Notes under the pieces: model-generated
Seen by the model: only the letters and a program-made list of their open reading frames with translations
Database searches by the model: none
Told to the model about the DNA's origin: nothing
Shown: one piece after another, positions 1-11,348 of the stretch
Layout of the letters: each line of letters starts with the position of its first letter
Position numbering within the stretch: position 1 is the stretch's first letter
Program-made: the position numbers and the translations under genes
Assembly: GCF_001039355.2 (NCBI RefSeq)
Contig: NW_019774914.1
Location: 399,927 to 449,312 of the forward strand
Direction: 5' to 3'
DNA from: Lingula anatina
Lineage: Eukaryota; Brachiopoda; Lingulata; Lingulida; Lingulidae
Length of the DNA stretch: 49,386 nt

Positions 1-15
1 AGATTCCGAGCCCTG

Positions 16-83
16 GGCTCCGTATCTCGAAAGGTTCGCTATGTTGCGCACGTGCGCAAGTGTCTATTTCGAGATACGGGGCC
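16..83. mobile_element. 68-bp MITE with GGCCCCGTA-type termini
   Basis: The ends are inverted copies of GGCTCCGTATCTCGAAA (left) and GGCCCCGTATCTCGAAA (right, read inward), with one mismatch in 17. The centre holds a perfect 16-bp palindrome at 44-59. The related array copy near 5.59 kb lacks this element, which fits an insertion. The termini resemble those of the Harbinger-like element at 1177-3544 and the MITE at 43842-43990. No target duplication is clear. Confidence 0.6.
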
Positions 84-103
84 ATGGAATCGAGACGCTT
101 GTG

Positions 104-1176
104 CACCCTCCCCCTTCAAATAAAACTATTGATCTTTGGTATCAGCCCCTGTATTTACTACAGTCTAATGCCACTCTTAAAGCCTTATTCTAGTCTGTTG
201 GTTACTTTTTTGGTAAATGGTGGCAGCAGTATTACTTTTTTCTGCTTTTATAGTTAGTAATAAGAAATCATAAAATGAATGTTATGTAGCTGCTCCAAAT
301 GTGAGAGGCGTGTATGCATGTTTGGGAGTGATGTGACTAATTTAAATGTTTATGTAAAATATAAAATGCATTTGTTTAATCGAATAAACTCTGGAAAGAA
401 ATTTTTAAAATGTTGAGCTACATTGTGCCATTCGGGTTACGCTATGATTCGATTGGAGAACTACTGTCACCTCATTCCAGAAAATTGATACTCCAACAGA
501 TACTTGGAGTAGTTTCGATGGAAACAAAATCGGCAATGAGAATACTGTACTGAAACGCATAACAATTTTGCAAGCTTCAAGACAACAAGATGATGAAATA
601 GCAAAACGAAGATCAAAGACCGTTGTTTGAATGTCATTTGATTGATTGACTGATTGATTCATAGTAAGGTTGAATGTAGAAACGCTACGGTCGGTCTTGG
701 TCAACGACTTACCTTACAGACACCTTGCTTATTTATAACGTCAATATTTCTTTCTTCTGTGGCCACGGTTTTGTTGATGCCAATAATCTGAGAACATTCG
801 TATGATGAAATATTTCAATTCGATTGATTGTCATCCAGCTTATGCTTTGAAGAGAACTCACAAATGCCACAAATATTTTCATAATTTTTAAATGCGATGG
901 CATAAATACATAGTTTTGAAATATGTAAAACTCTCTTCTCATTGACAAGATTGCCTTTTAAGGCGACTGATTGGAAAACTGATGGGAAAACCCCAGCTTG
1001 TTATGCATTACAATGCTGTCACGTACAGTTTTTAACAGGGTTTCCCCCTCAGCACGTTATTGTGATTGATGTGTAACACAATACAATACAACCGGTTATT
1101 TATTTGATCCTTTGTCATTAATGCAGTGTTCGTGGTCCAAAGCTATTGGCATTTGTCCAAAATAAACTGGAGGTCC
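104..1176 (+). repeat. Compound tandem array, first unit (left part)
   Basis: This block is colinear with 5593-6670, sharing the 5' stretch (AAATAAAACTATTGATCT), the GATGCCAATAAT landmark near 779, CCTTTTAAGG at 954-963, the AAAACCCCAGCTTGTTATGC block near 990 and AATAAACTGGAGGT near 1162. No conserved reading frame exists. It is interrupted at its right edge by the 2.37-kb transposon, after which the unit continues at 3545. Confidence 0.8.
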
Positions 1177-1428
1177 GGCCCCGTATGCACAAAACATCTT
1201 AAGTGTATATTTTTAAGAATTTCCCTAAGAATTTCCTTAAGTGATCATCCTTAACATAAGTGGTATGCATAAAGCATCTTAAGATGAGAATTTCCCCAAA
1301 TATCTCCTTAACTTTAAGGTACCTCATTGGGTCTCTTAAGTGGAAATTTTGTCCTTAGATTCAGTGACTGTACAACACAGTGGCATTCATTTGTGCTAGT
1401 CAAAGCTGTGCAGCAACATTATTTCTCT

Positions 1429-2409
1429 ATGGCTCTTATTCCCAGCGGGCAAAATATGTTGTTTTAACATTGAAACAACGTTGAACCATAACGTTGATAA
1501 GACGTTGGATAAACATTGGATTTGAAAGTTGGCTCAACCTCAGATAACAACGTTGTATCAACGTCAGATAACAACATTTTATCAACCCCAGTTGTTAGAC
1601 AACATTCTTGCATGAAAAGACATTGAAATGACCTGAGGGTAGGGGGTATAAAAGTATATGGCCTTTAAGTTAAAATTTCCAAGGCTTAGATTAATCCATA
1701 TATAGGCCTATAACAAAGTCACAGTCACCTCAACTTGTCTATGTATAACAGGTTACCAAGAACTGTTAACATTATTAATTCACTCCATCACATTTACAGC
1801 AACTTATTCATCCTAGTGTTAGCTGACCTTGCAAGAAATTCAGTTTATTGGAATGTATTTCTGAATAACAAGTTAAGAAAATTCACTAGTTCACTAAAGA
1901 CACAAAACAACTGTCACTTTTACTTTTAACATTTTTTTTTTATTATTTTGATAAAGTTAGTTACATTATAAATAAACAAAGTATCACGTTTTCAACAATT
2001 AATATTTTAAAATATAATCCATGTCTGCAAGGTTGTGTCAATGACCAAAATACAACGTTGAATCAACGTCACATTATGACGGTGTTTCGACGTGGCTGGA
2101 TCAACGTTGATTTTACGTTGAATTTAGGTAGATCAACGGCAATTCAATGTATCAACCTGTTTTCAACGTTGATCCAACGCACTTATGCCTGCTGGGTTAT
2201 TGCTGTTTATCGTGAAGAAGTGGATGAACTGGAAAAGGCAGTCGCAAGACCAAGAATATTTCGGGACCGCGAAAATCCTTTGGATTTTTTACCCAGATCA
2301 TGAGATTTACCAGCGATTTCGTTTTGATAGAGCGGGGATACTTTTCATTACGGATCTTTTGGCAGTTACTTTTGTAATTTGTCGTTCTGTTAAGGGATTT
2401 CCAAAGTGA
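1429..2409 (+). pseudogene. Broken Harbinger-type transposase N-terminus
   Basis: An ATG at 1429 starts a frame (M-A-L-I) that is interrupted after 1440 by the nested element and resumes at 2202. The continuation holds the segments VDELEKAVARPRIFRDRENP and EIYQRFRFDRAGILFITDLL, which match the N-terminal region of HARBI1-like nucleases as I know that family. The two segments lie in different frames, shifted near the T-run at about 2285-2291, and stops follow. No DDE catalytic region is visible. It is a dead fragment. The family call rests on motif recognition only. Confidence 0.6.
1441..2196. mobile_element. Nested 756-bp element, CCCAGCGGGC termini, TTATT target duplication
   Basis: The ends are CCCAGCGGGC (1441-1450) and GCCTGCTGGG (2187-2196), near-perfect inverted repeats. 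TTATT flanks both sides (1436-1440 and 2197-2201), a clear 5-bp target duplication. Both subterminal regions carry many CAACGTTGA-like palindromes (about 1470-1600 and 2050-2180). The middle (1600-2040) is AT-rich and noncoding. It inserted into the transposase frame of the surrounding Harbinger-like element, so it is younger than that element. Confidence 0.85.
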
Positions 2410-3544
2410 AAAATTTTGAGTGGGCACTTTTTATGTCATGTTGCTTATGAAATCCCCGAAAACCACCTGATCACGGAATCTCACGCATCAATGCTTATAC
2501 AATTAACATAGGTATTTAATATGTGTATACGTGGGGTCAATAGTGAAATTAATAATTAAAATTAATATTAATATTATGAATTACATGTCACAATTTTTCA
2601 TCACAGATAACACTTAAAATATGTAAGTCGATGACATGTAAATGGCCATAGTCATGAAATAAGTAGGCCTACATGCTGGGCTTATTTCTTTTTTAGGGCC
2701 CATGAAAAAATGTTAATTTATCATCCCCGGCCGCATTACTTTTTCTGCTCACATAAAAAAAATTATAATGTAAATTTTCCCCATCAAATGCACAAAAACA
2801 CTCTCCCTGTACTAGGAGTGCCTCTCACTGCAATTTATGTTACTACTAGCTTTGCTCATGGCACGTTCCATGTTTTAGTGTATGTAATGACGGTCCGGAG
2901 GGCATCGTTGGTTAAATTCAATGTGTTTTTGTATGAGCAAAAAATACGCCCTACTGAATCACTTCTTGTAGGTGACAATGATGGTAAACTAATATTTTTT
3001 TATGGGGCATTTTTACAGAATTATCGCCGATAGGGGAGAAGGGTGCACATGTATCAGCCAATAGAGATAAAACCTTTTTATTAAAATGTAATTATGCCAC
3101 TGGATTATTATTATTAGTGTTGGGTCTGGGGATTGGATGACATGCCTCTTTTTCTGTCAGAGTATGAAGAATACTAGGCCTACACAAGAAGTTACAACTT
3201 CTTGGCCTACACAATTGATACCTCAACTCTTCTAATAATAACTGATAGGCCTATCATATCCAAGTAAAGGATTCCTTCAAACATGGATTCCCCAGGAATT
3301 CCCCAGTGTGAGCTATTGTAACAAGTAATTCTATTGGTCAATGCACAGGCTAAACATAGCTCAACACATAAGAGAAATCCTACAGAGTTGAGTAAATTCC
3401 TATTATTTGAGAAAATTCTTGGCTTAGGGAATTCTTAAGGTACTTTGTGCATACCACTTAAGGGGTTTCCTCAGCTAAGAATTTTCTTATGAAGTTAAGG
3501 AGAATTTTTCACTTAAGATAAGGATTTTTTGCGCATACGGGGCC

Positions 3545-5580
3545 CGGTCTATAATTCTTACAACAGATGTCGCCTTATATTCAAAAGGAGACCATTTTAA
3601 AACTGTGCTTCGAAAAACACTTGAGTACACGATAGCATTTCAGGATTTCTAAAATATCAAAGGTAGGAGACTACTTGAAATATGGCCGGTAAAGTGTTGC
3701 TCTTCTGGATTTGAATTTTATAAAAGGGTGGCCTATCTTGATTGAAGCGTCACTCAGTGCAAAGGTATACCCGCTATATATTTCAAACTACCAAATTTTG
3801 AGATTTACCCAAGTTTGAGAAACAAAATTATTAATTGCTCTCTGAAAGTGGTAGAAAAAATGACGCACATATTTTGTGCGAGTGGGGCAGAGAAATTGTT
3901 CCTTTATCCTCCAATGATGATTAGCGAAAAATTACAGAAGCTAATTTACACATTATGACATACGGTATACTAGTGCTTGAAAATATCCCAAAATCATTTT
4001 ACGTATGACTACGTATCCTGCGTAACAGCACATACTTGTCTGTCCCAATTCAGATCTAAAGAACGATAAAAAACCTCAAATCAAAGTATCTGAAGTCAAT
4101 TTTCCTTTGAAATATACTGGCAAACATTAGGGTATAAGTATTAATAAAACATCCTATGGGTAGAACAAAGAGTCGTGAGAAGAAGAAAAAAACTGTACTC
4201 TCGAGTGCATTTTGATTTGGCACGAAAATCCCACATGGGATACCTTTAAGCATATGTAAAAGTAACATGAGTATTAAGATACACGTAGGAGCAATAAGAA
4301 AAGGCAGTGGCTGTTTCATAAAAGCACAAGCCTAAAGTTTGCCCATACTTTTAGGCTCAGTACTTGGTCTATTCAGTTCATGATAATCAGTGTTGGTCTT
4401 AAATAAATTTTTGTATTATAACTGATATATTTTGGGTAAAATTAAACTTAAGTCTTAGTCTAAGAACCCAGGCCAATTTTCACGCTAAAGTTGTTTTCTG
4501 AAATCGGTCCTATAGGTATCCACGCACCGTATTTCATAAAACATACGATAAAAAATACACGTAAGATGTTATAAGTAAAGAGATATTTGACAAGGGAATG
4601 GCGCTATCAAAGAGTCTGTATCACAACACTGGTCGTAGACTTTCCTTCTCAAAACTGTTAAAATATTGAATGCATGCTGATATACAGATTCATTAGATAA
4701 TCAATGTAATAAACTGAGATTGCAATAAAATGATATAATATCCCGTGTTAGCGTAATTTTAAGGTTTCATTATTATTATCATCATTATATAATATGTATT
4801 CCTTATTTTGGTATATGTATTCAAAGTTTATCATTGTTTAATAGTACACCTGTTGTACATTTTCATTTGCCCATGTAGATGTAAACGCTACACTGAGTAA
4901 AGCATCTATGTATTATAATCATTTCATTATTATTGTCATAGTTATTGTTATTCTACTGTGTCATTCTTTCCTTAAATAATTTTATTCAATTCTTTATTTG
5001 ACATTGCGGGTTGTTTTTTTTCCTCTTTTTTGTAATTCCAGGAGTGTCTTCTGTATTTCTGTTTTGGGGTGCATCTACCATCTTAGTTTGTTAAAGGAGG
5101 ACAGACCCCAACCTACCTTCATCCAAACCTGTTTTTTCCATTGTATAAGGTGAGCAGGTCGACATTGTACCAGGCAAGGATCGTGATAAATGAAGAAGTA
5201 ACTCGGGGAAATCCAGGGGTTGGTTTCACACCCTAAAAGGGTAAGTCAATTCTATCTGACAAAGTTTTATTACAGAAAAAGAAAAATGGTCTCGTAACTT
5301 ACGTTTCGTGAGTCGAAATACTGCGTATAAATACTGTCAACGCTACTTTTTTTCTTTCACCTCGGCCTTATTGATGCCAATAATTTCCATTTGTTAATAT
5401 GATAGAATATTGCCATCAATAATATAATAGAATATTGCCAGTAAGTGCACTGGCCTCAGATGTATCCACGCACCGTATGAAAGAAAACAAATGAAACCGA
5501 TAATGAAATTACATGGAAATGTTAAAGGTATAGGGAAGACTAAGCAAGAGAATGGTGTATTTAAAGTCTGTGCCACGACC
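3545..5580 (+). repeat. Compound tandem array, first unit (continued)
   Basis: From GGTCTATAATTCTTACAACA onward the sequence matches 6675-7545 closely through about 4340, including the TCTTGATTGAAGCGTCACTC block near 3736 and the GTGGGGCAGAGAAATTG block near 3880. The portion 5040-5305 (TGTTTTTTCCATTGTAT and CTCGGGGAAATCCAGG blocks) is matched at 9350-9610. No convincing coding region is seen. Confidence 0.75.
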
Positions 5581-5589
5581 CTTGTCTAA

Positions 5590-7560
5590 TCAATGTTCAA
5601 ATAAAACTATTGATCTAATCTTAGAGCTTTAGTATCCGCCCCTGTATTTACTACAGTCTAATGCCGCTCTTAAAACCTTATTCTTAGTCTATTGGTTACT
5701 TTTTTGGTAAATGGTGGCAGTAATATTACTTTTTTCTGCTTTTATAGTTAGTAATGACGAAATCATAAGATGAATATAATGTAGCTGCTCCAGATGTGAG
5801 AGGCGTGTGTAAATGTATGGGAGTGATGTGACTAGTTAAGTGTGCATGTTAAATATAAAATGTATTTGTTCACTCGAATAAATTCTGGAAATAAATTTTT
5901 AAAATGTTGAGCTACATTGTGCCATTCGGGTTACGCTATGATTCGATTGGAGAACTACTGGCACCTCATTCAAGAAAATTAATACTGCAACAGATATCTG
6001 GAGTTGTTTGGGTGGAAACAAAATCGGTTATGAGGATGCTGCACAAAAGAGGATAACAATTTTGCAGCCTTCAAGACTACATGATGATGAAATGGCAAAA
6101 GGAAGAACAAGGCCATTGATTGATTGTTGATTGCTAGATTGATTGATCGATTGATTGATTGTAGAGACGCTACGGTGGCTTTATTCTGTCCACTTAACAT
6201 GCACCTTACATATTTATAACGTCAATATTTCTTTCTTCTGTGATCACGGTTTTGTTGATGCCAATAATCTCAGAACATTCGCATGATGAATTATTTCAAT
6301 TTGATTGATTGTCATCCGGCTGTATGCTTCGGCGAGAAGTTACAAATGCCACAAATATTTTCATAATTTTTAAATGCGATGACATAAATACCTAGTTTTG
6401 AAATATGTCAAAACTCTCTTTCCATTGGCACGATTGCCTTTTAAGGCGACTGAAAACTATTGATCTAATTCTAGAGCTTCGGTAAAACCCCAGCTTGTTA
6501 TGCATCACAATGCTGTCACGTACAGTTTTTAACAGGGACTCCCCCTCAGCACGTTATTGTGATTGATGTGTAATATAATACAACCGGTTATTTATTTGAT
6601 CCTTTGTCATTAATGCAGTGTTCGTGGTCCAAAGCTTTTGGCATTTGTCCAAAATAAACTGGAGGTCTGGTTACTTTGGTCTATAATTCTTACAACAGAT
6701 GTCGCCTTATATTCAAAAGGAGACCATTTTAAAACTGTGCTTCGAAAAACACTTGAGTACACGATAGCATTTCAGGATTTCTAAAATATCAAAGGTAGGA
6801 GACTACTTGAAATATGGCCGGTAAAGTGTTGCTCTTCTGGATTTGAATTTAATAAAAGGGTGGCCTATCTTGATTGAAGCGTCACTCAGTGCAAAGGTAT
6901 ACCCGCTATATATTTCAAACGACCAAATTTTGAGATTTATCCAAGTTTGAGAAACAAAATTATTAATTGCTCTCTGAAAGTGGTAGAAAAAATGACACAC
7001 ATATTTTGTGCGAGTGGGGCAGAGAAATTGTTCCTATGCTGTATCTTCCAATGATGATTAGAGAAAAATTACAGAAGCCAATTTACATATTATGACATAC
7101 GGTATACTAGTGCTTGAAAATATCCCAAAATCCTTTTACGTATGACTACGTATCCTGCGTAACAGTACATGCTTATCCGTCCCAGTTCAGATCTCAAGAA
7201 CGATAAAACCCCTCAAATCAAAGTATCTGATGTCAATTTTCCTTTGAAATGTACAGGTAAACATTAGGGTATAAGTATTAGACCAATAGCTTGAAATCAT
7301 ATGATTTTATAAGAAATGGCATAAAAGGTATAAAACATCCAATTGGGTAGAACAAAGAGTTGTGAGAAGAAGAAAGAACTGTACTCTCGGGTGCATTTTG
7401 ATTTGGCGCGAAAATCCCACTTGGGATACCTTTAAGCATATATAAAAGTCACATGAGTATTAAGATACATGTAAGAGCAATAAGAAAAGGCAGTGGCCGT
7501 TTCATAAAAGCACAAGCCTAAAATTTGGCCCAACTTTTAAACTCCGTACTTGGTCTGTTC
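5590..7560 (+). repeat. Compound tandem array, second unit (uninterrupted)
   Basis: This is the uninterrupted copy of the first unit. It carries the GATGCCAATAAT landmark near 6258, CCTTTTAAGG at 6437-6446, AAAACCCCAGCTTGTTATGC near 6484, AATAAACTGGAGGT near 6650, ACAACAGATGTCGCC near 6691 and the TTGATTGAAGCGTCACTCAG block near 6870. It serves as the empty-site reference for the transposon at 1177-3544. Confidence 0.8.
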
Positions 7561-7661
7561 AGTTCAAGATAATCATTGGTAGTCAACTTCGGATTTAAGA
7601 TACTTTAATTTGTGAAACGGTGGCCAGGCGTTCTTATTCCACACGCCCTGTCCCTTAATCA

Positions 7662-7873
7662 CCCTTAGCATTGGACGGCGTCCTTTGTGCGTCCTTTGTG
7701 CGACTATGAAACTGGCATCGCTGTGATCCTATAAAGGAGGCACAAGCATTTCTTTGGTTTTAGAATGAATGCTCAAAGATCGGCCAGTTGTGAGCACGTA
7801 CAGTATTTTTTTTTTACTCTCAAGCGGGACCGTACTACAGGACGCAGAAAGTACGTCGTCCAGTGTAAAGGGG
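7662..7873. mobile_element. MITE with GACGGCGTCC termini, copy 1
   Basis: Inverted ends around TTGGACGGCGTCCTTTGTGC (left) and GTACGTCGTCCAGTGTAAAG (right) enclose about 210 bp. The left arm carries a tandem repeat (CGTCCTTTGTG twice). A second copy lies at the same place in the unit at 11007-11223, so insertion preceded duplication of that unit. I saw no exact target duplication. Confidence 0.65.
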
Positions 7874-7893
7874 ACTTTAATTGTATCGTGCAG

Positions 7894-7998
7894 TTTGAGA
7901 GTGCTGCTGACCTACAGAGATCTCCACGTTATATCAGGCACCTGACTCGCGTAGTGAATGCATTCAAAAATAGATATCAACAGTTGAGACTAATATGA
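7894..7998 (+). pseudogene. Exon-like conserved peptide in array unit, copy A
   Basis: After an acceptor-like CAG at 7891-7893, a frame FESAADLQRSPRYIRHL... runs to a TGA at 7996-7998. The paralogous stretch 11244-11348 encodes FESAADLQSSPLYIKNL... and ends at the same TGA with no indel in 105 bases. Most of the differences between the copies change amino acids, so purifying selection is not shown. A third, decayed copy lies near 14430-14470. I do not recognise the protein. It may be a remnant of a host or transposon exon carried along by the duplication. Confidence 0.3.
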
Positions 7999-8664
7999 CA
8001 CAGCTCAGAAGCAAAGCAATGACTTACTATTCTAAAACAAAATGAATCAAAAGGGAGAATCATGACCATTGTTCATTGAGTGATGAGAGAAATGCCACAT
8101 TTCGTTTCCGAGCGATTCACCGCGAATCAGTAACACCTCCACTCATCCCTCCTAGTATCATGCGAGGACACTTTACATATTTATAATGTCACAATAAGAT
8201 TCATCTATTTCAGTGGTCCTCTTGATGCCAATAATCACAATACATTCACATGGTGAAATATGTCAGTCTAAATGTATCTTCTAGTTGTATTGTTCTGAAG
8301 GGAGCTCACAAATGTTACGGGTATTTTCATAATTTTCTAACATCATGACAGAAACCATTATTTGTGTTTTATGTAAATCTTCTTCCCATTGAAACGATCA
8401 CCTTTTAAGGTAACTGACTTAAGCGGTATTGATCTAATTACAGGGGCATGGGAAAACCCCAGCTCGTTACGCTATCAGAATCCTCGTCAAACAGCAAAAT
8501 TATTGGTTTTCTCAGCAAGTTATTGTGGTTAAAAGCGTAATATAAAACGCCTTTTGCTATGTTGGATATTTTTTGCTTTCATTCAGCTTTCGTGACCGAA
8601 ATCTTGCCATATTTGATCAAAACAACTGGAGGTTCGGTTACTTTCACTTTGGCTTTTAATATTC

Positions 8665-8679
8665 ACAGCAGATGGCGCT
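8665..8679 (+). promoter_or_regulatory. CTCF-like motif in array unit
   Basis: ACAGCAGATGGCGCT matches 14 of 15 positions of the bilaterian CTCF core consensus CCASYAGRKGGCRSY. The same site recurs with 13 of 15 matches at 12018-12032, 15114-15128 and 16520-16534, and in weaker form elsewhere in the array. Binding is inferred from sequence alone. Confidence 0.35.
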
Positions 8680-10143
8680 TTTGATCCACAAAGAGAATCC
8701 ATTTAAAATTGTACTTTGAAAAGTACTTGAGAACTGGAAAGCATTTTTCAGGTTCAAAAACATCAAGCGTGCGTATGCGTCCAATAGAAACGTTCATACC
8801 TCCTAGATGTATCCAGGCACCTTGTTTAATAAACATACGATACTGACAATGAAAATACATGTGAGATGCTATACCTATAGGGATATTGGGCAAGAGAATG
8901 GCACAATCAAAGAGTCTGTAGCCGTAGTCATTACTTCTTAAAATAAAGAATGCTGATATACAGATTCTTTAGATAATAAATGTAATGTAATGAAATTACA
9001 ATGAAAATGCTAAATCCCCGGTGTTTGCAAAGTTTTAAAGCTTCATTGTTGTTATCATCATTATATTGTATATGCATTATTCCTATAAGAGTGGTCATGC
9101 TGTATGATTGCTAAATAAATAGTACACGTATTTCTTATTACATTTCTATTGTACATTTTCATTTACCGATATAAATGCATACGCTACATGAATAAGCATC
9201 TATATATCATTATCAATTATCAATTATCATTGTCATCGTTATTGTTAGTTACCTATGTCATAGTTTCTTTCAAATAATTTTATCTATTCATTTCTTTATT
9301 TGACATTGTGCGATGTAGTGATTTTGTTGTGATTTCAGGAACCTCTTTTGTATTTCTATTTAGTTTGTTCATCTGCCATTTTAGTTTGATAAAGGAGGCC
9401 AGACTCCAACCTCCCTTCACCCAAACCCTGTTTTTTCCATTGTATTAGGTGAGCGGGACTAAATTGTACCAGGCAAGGATAGTGGTAGATGAAGAAGTTA
9501 CTCGGGGAAATCCAGGTGTTGGTTCCACACCCGAAAAGGGTAAGTCAATTATATCTAACAAAGTTTACTACAGAAAAAGAAAAATGGTCTTGTAAACTAC
9601 GTCTAGTAGGTTGAAATACTGCATATAAATACTGTCAGCGGTACTCTTTTCTATCACCGCGGTCTTGCTGATGCCAATAATTAGCTTATATTTATTTGAT
9701 AGAATATTTCAATCAAACCGTATCTTCTAATTTTATTGTTTTGAAGAAAACTAACAAATTTCAGAAATATTTCCATAATTCTTTGACACTAAGATATAAA
9801 CCCATGCATTTATTTCTTGTGAAGTTCATTTCCCGTTCAAAAAGTAACCTTTTTAGGTACAAAAAGAATATTGAAGGTGTGTTGCTCTAATTTTAGACCC
9901 ATGGGAAAACCCCAACTTGTTATGTTATTTTAGAATGCTCGTCACCTATTCAACACGTTTTCCCCTTCCTTGCCTCATTATTGTGTAATAAAAGTGTAAT
10001 ATTGAACATGTAGTTATTCATTTTAATTTTTGGCATCGCATTCGCGGCACAAAACTTTTAACAGTCACCCAGTCGTATGTTTCATAAATAAAGATTTTAA
10101 ACATAAGCATTAGTGGCCTTAAACCTTTCGGAGACCTCAGCAG

Positions 10144-10144
10144 N
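10144..10144. other. Single N, probable contig join
   Basis: One unresolved base sits between two copies of CGGAGACCTCAGCAG (just before it, and again near 10155-10169). The array sequence stops shortly upstream and unrelated sequence follows. The pattern matches the other single Ns in this window. Confidence 0.55.
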
Positions 10145-10401
10145 CCTGCCTGCGGAGACCTCAGCAGGTCTATGGAGAACTCGGTGACAGGGTGGTCAAT
10201 CATCTTCCTAGAAATAAAATATCGAGGGCAAGAGTGCAATATGAAATATCCAGTTCATATGACTTCGTTTGTTCGTTGTCCGGGGCTCCTAGCTTTGAGT
10301 TTTTTCTTTTAAACAATTCGGCATTAGTGTTTCGGGTATTTTCTTGTTTGCGTTATATGTGTTGACGATAAAAGAGCATTGTGAAGCTTCACGCCAAGTT
10401 T

Positions 10402-10469
<68 letters not shown>

Positions 10470-10924
10470 GCATCGATTGATTTTTAAAATAAAATTGACT
10501 TAGTGAAAACATGCAAGTCAAAACCCAAGTATCAATTCCATGACAGTACAATGACATTTTCTACAAAGGCTAGTGTGTCTGGAGTCAAGCGCCATGCACA
10601 TTGACATATACAGTACGCATTTTTTAAATTTGCGATGTTTGAAAAGCTCCAAATGTGAAAAATAAATCGATAATTATACCCAACAGAGATTATGACAAAA
10701 TAAAAAAGGCTAATCAGAAAATATTACTCATATAAAAAGTCACATTTTATAAAGAGAAGGGTGGATCTTATTTCGAAAACAGGTGGCCAGCCCCGGTTGC
10801 ACAAAAATCTCAGTCACGTTCTATGGCTAACATCTTTGTTACATATACCAACGTAACATGAGCACACGTAGCACACATCTTACCCTTACAGGGATAGCGT
10901 TACGGCACTGTCATGGACATATGC
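10145..10924. other. Non-array stretch between array blocks
   Basis: This stretch lacks the array landmarks. It contains a long (TA)n tract and AT-rich unique-looking sequence. I see no gene. Confidence 0.6.
10405..10465. repeat. (TA)n microsatellite
   Basis: About 60 bases of uninterrupted alternating T and A. Confidence 0.97.
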
Positions 10925-11006
10925 ACACATTCTAGTCAACTTCGTATTTAAGATTCTTTGTGAAACGGTGGCCAGGCGTTTCCATGCCACTCCCCGTTCC
11001 TTATAC

Positions 11007-11223
11007 CCCCTTTACACTAGACGGCGTCCTTTCTGCGTCCTTTCTGCGACCATGTAATTTGGCATCGCTGTGGTCTTAATAAGGAGACACGAGCACTGAT
11101 TTTGTATCAGAATGAATGCTCAATGATCGGCCAGTTGTCGGCACGTAAAGTATTATAATTTTTTAACTCTCAAATGGGTCCGTACTGCTGGACGCTGAAA
11201 GGACGCCGTCCAGTGTAAAGAGG
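11007..11223. mobile_element. MITE with GACGGCGTCC termini, copy 2
   Basis: The left end CCTTTACACTAGACGGCGTC and the right end GACGCCGTCCAGTGTAAAG are inverted copies. The element is about 217 bp and paralogous to 7662-7873. It sits directly before the exon-like frame at 11244-11348. Confidence 0.7.
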
Positions 11224-11243
11224 CCCTTAGTTGTAACATACAG

Positions 11244-11348
11244 TTTGAAAGTGCTGCTGACCTACAGAGCTCTCCGCTTTATATCAAGAACCTGTATCAC
11301 GCAGGGGATGCATACAGAAACAGATATCAAGAGATTGGACCAATATGA
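11244..11348 (+). pseudogene. Exon-like conserved peptide in array unit, copy B
   Basis: This is the paralogue of 7894-7998, with the same acceptor-like CAG, the same length and the same terminal TGA. The frame begins FESAADLQSSPLYIKNL and later reads GDAYRNRYQ. Its product is unidentified. Confidence 0.3.

Larger units (their letters stand above)
1177..3544 (+). mobile_element. Harbinger-like DNA transposon (degenerate, 2.37 kb)
   Basis: The element is bounded by inverted termini: GGCCCCGTATGCACAAAA at the left and its counterpart GGCCCCGTATGCGCAAAA (inverted) at the right. About 170 bp of subterminal sequence on each side is rich in CTTAAG and also inverted. The paralogous array copy at 6655-6690 runs straight through this position, so it is an insertion. 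Inside is a broken reading frame resembling the N-terminus of PIF/Harbinger (HARBI1-type) nucleases. Only that part of the transposase is seen, and the 3' half has no recognisable coding. A three-base target duplication, usual for Harbinger, is not evident, because the flank in this copy lacks about ten bases present in the empty copy. Confidence 0.7.
7561..10020 (+). repeat. Compound tandem array, further diverged units
   Basis: The same ordered landmarks recur: GATGCCAATAAT near 8225 and 9670, CCTTTTAAGG at 8401-8410, GGGAAAACCCC near 8450 and 9902, and GCAGATGGCGCT at 8668-8679. The segment 7600-8900 is matched by 10940-12100. No gene is supported apart from the exon-like remnant at 7894-7998. 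Confidence 0.75.

Noticed and set aside
2710-3033. 107-codon frame inside the Harbinger-like element
   Set aside because: No resemblance to Harbinger nuclease or Myb-like proteins that I can recognise, and the composition is like the surrounding noncoding DNA.
10324-10557. Ile/Tyr-repeat frame
   Set aside because: It is the (TA)n microsatellite.
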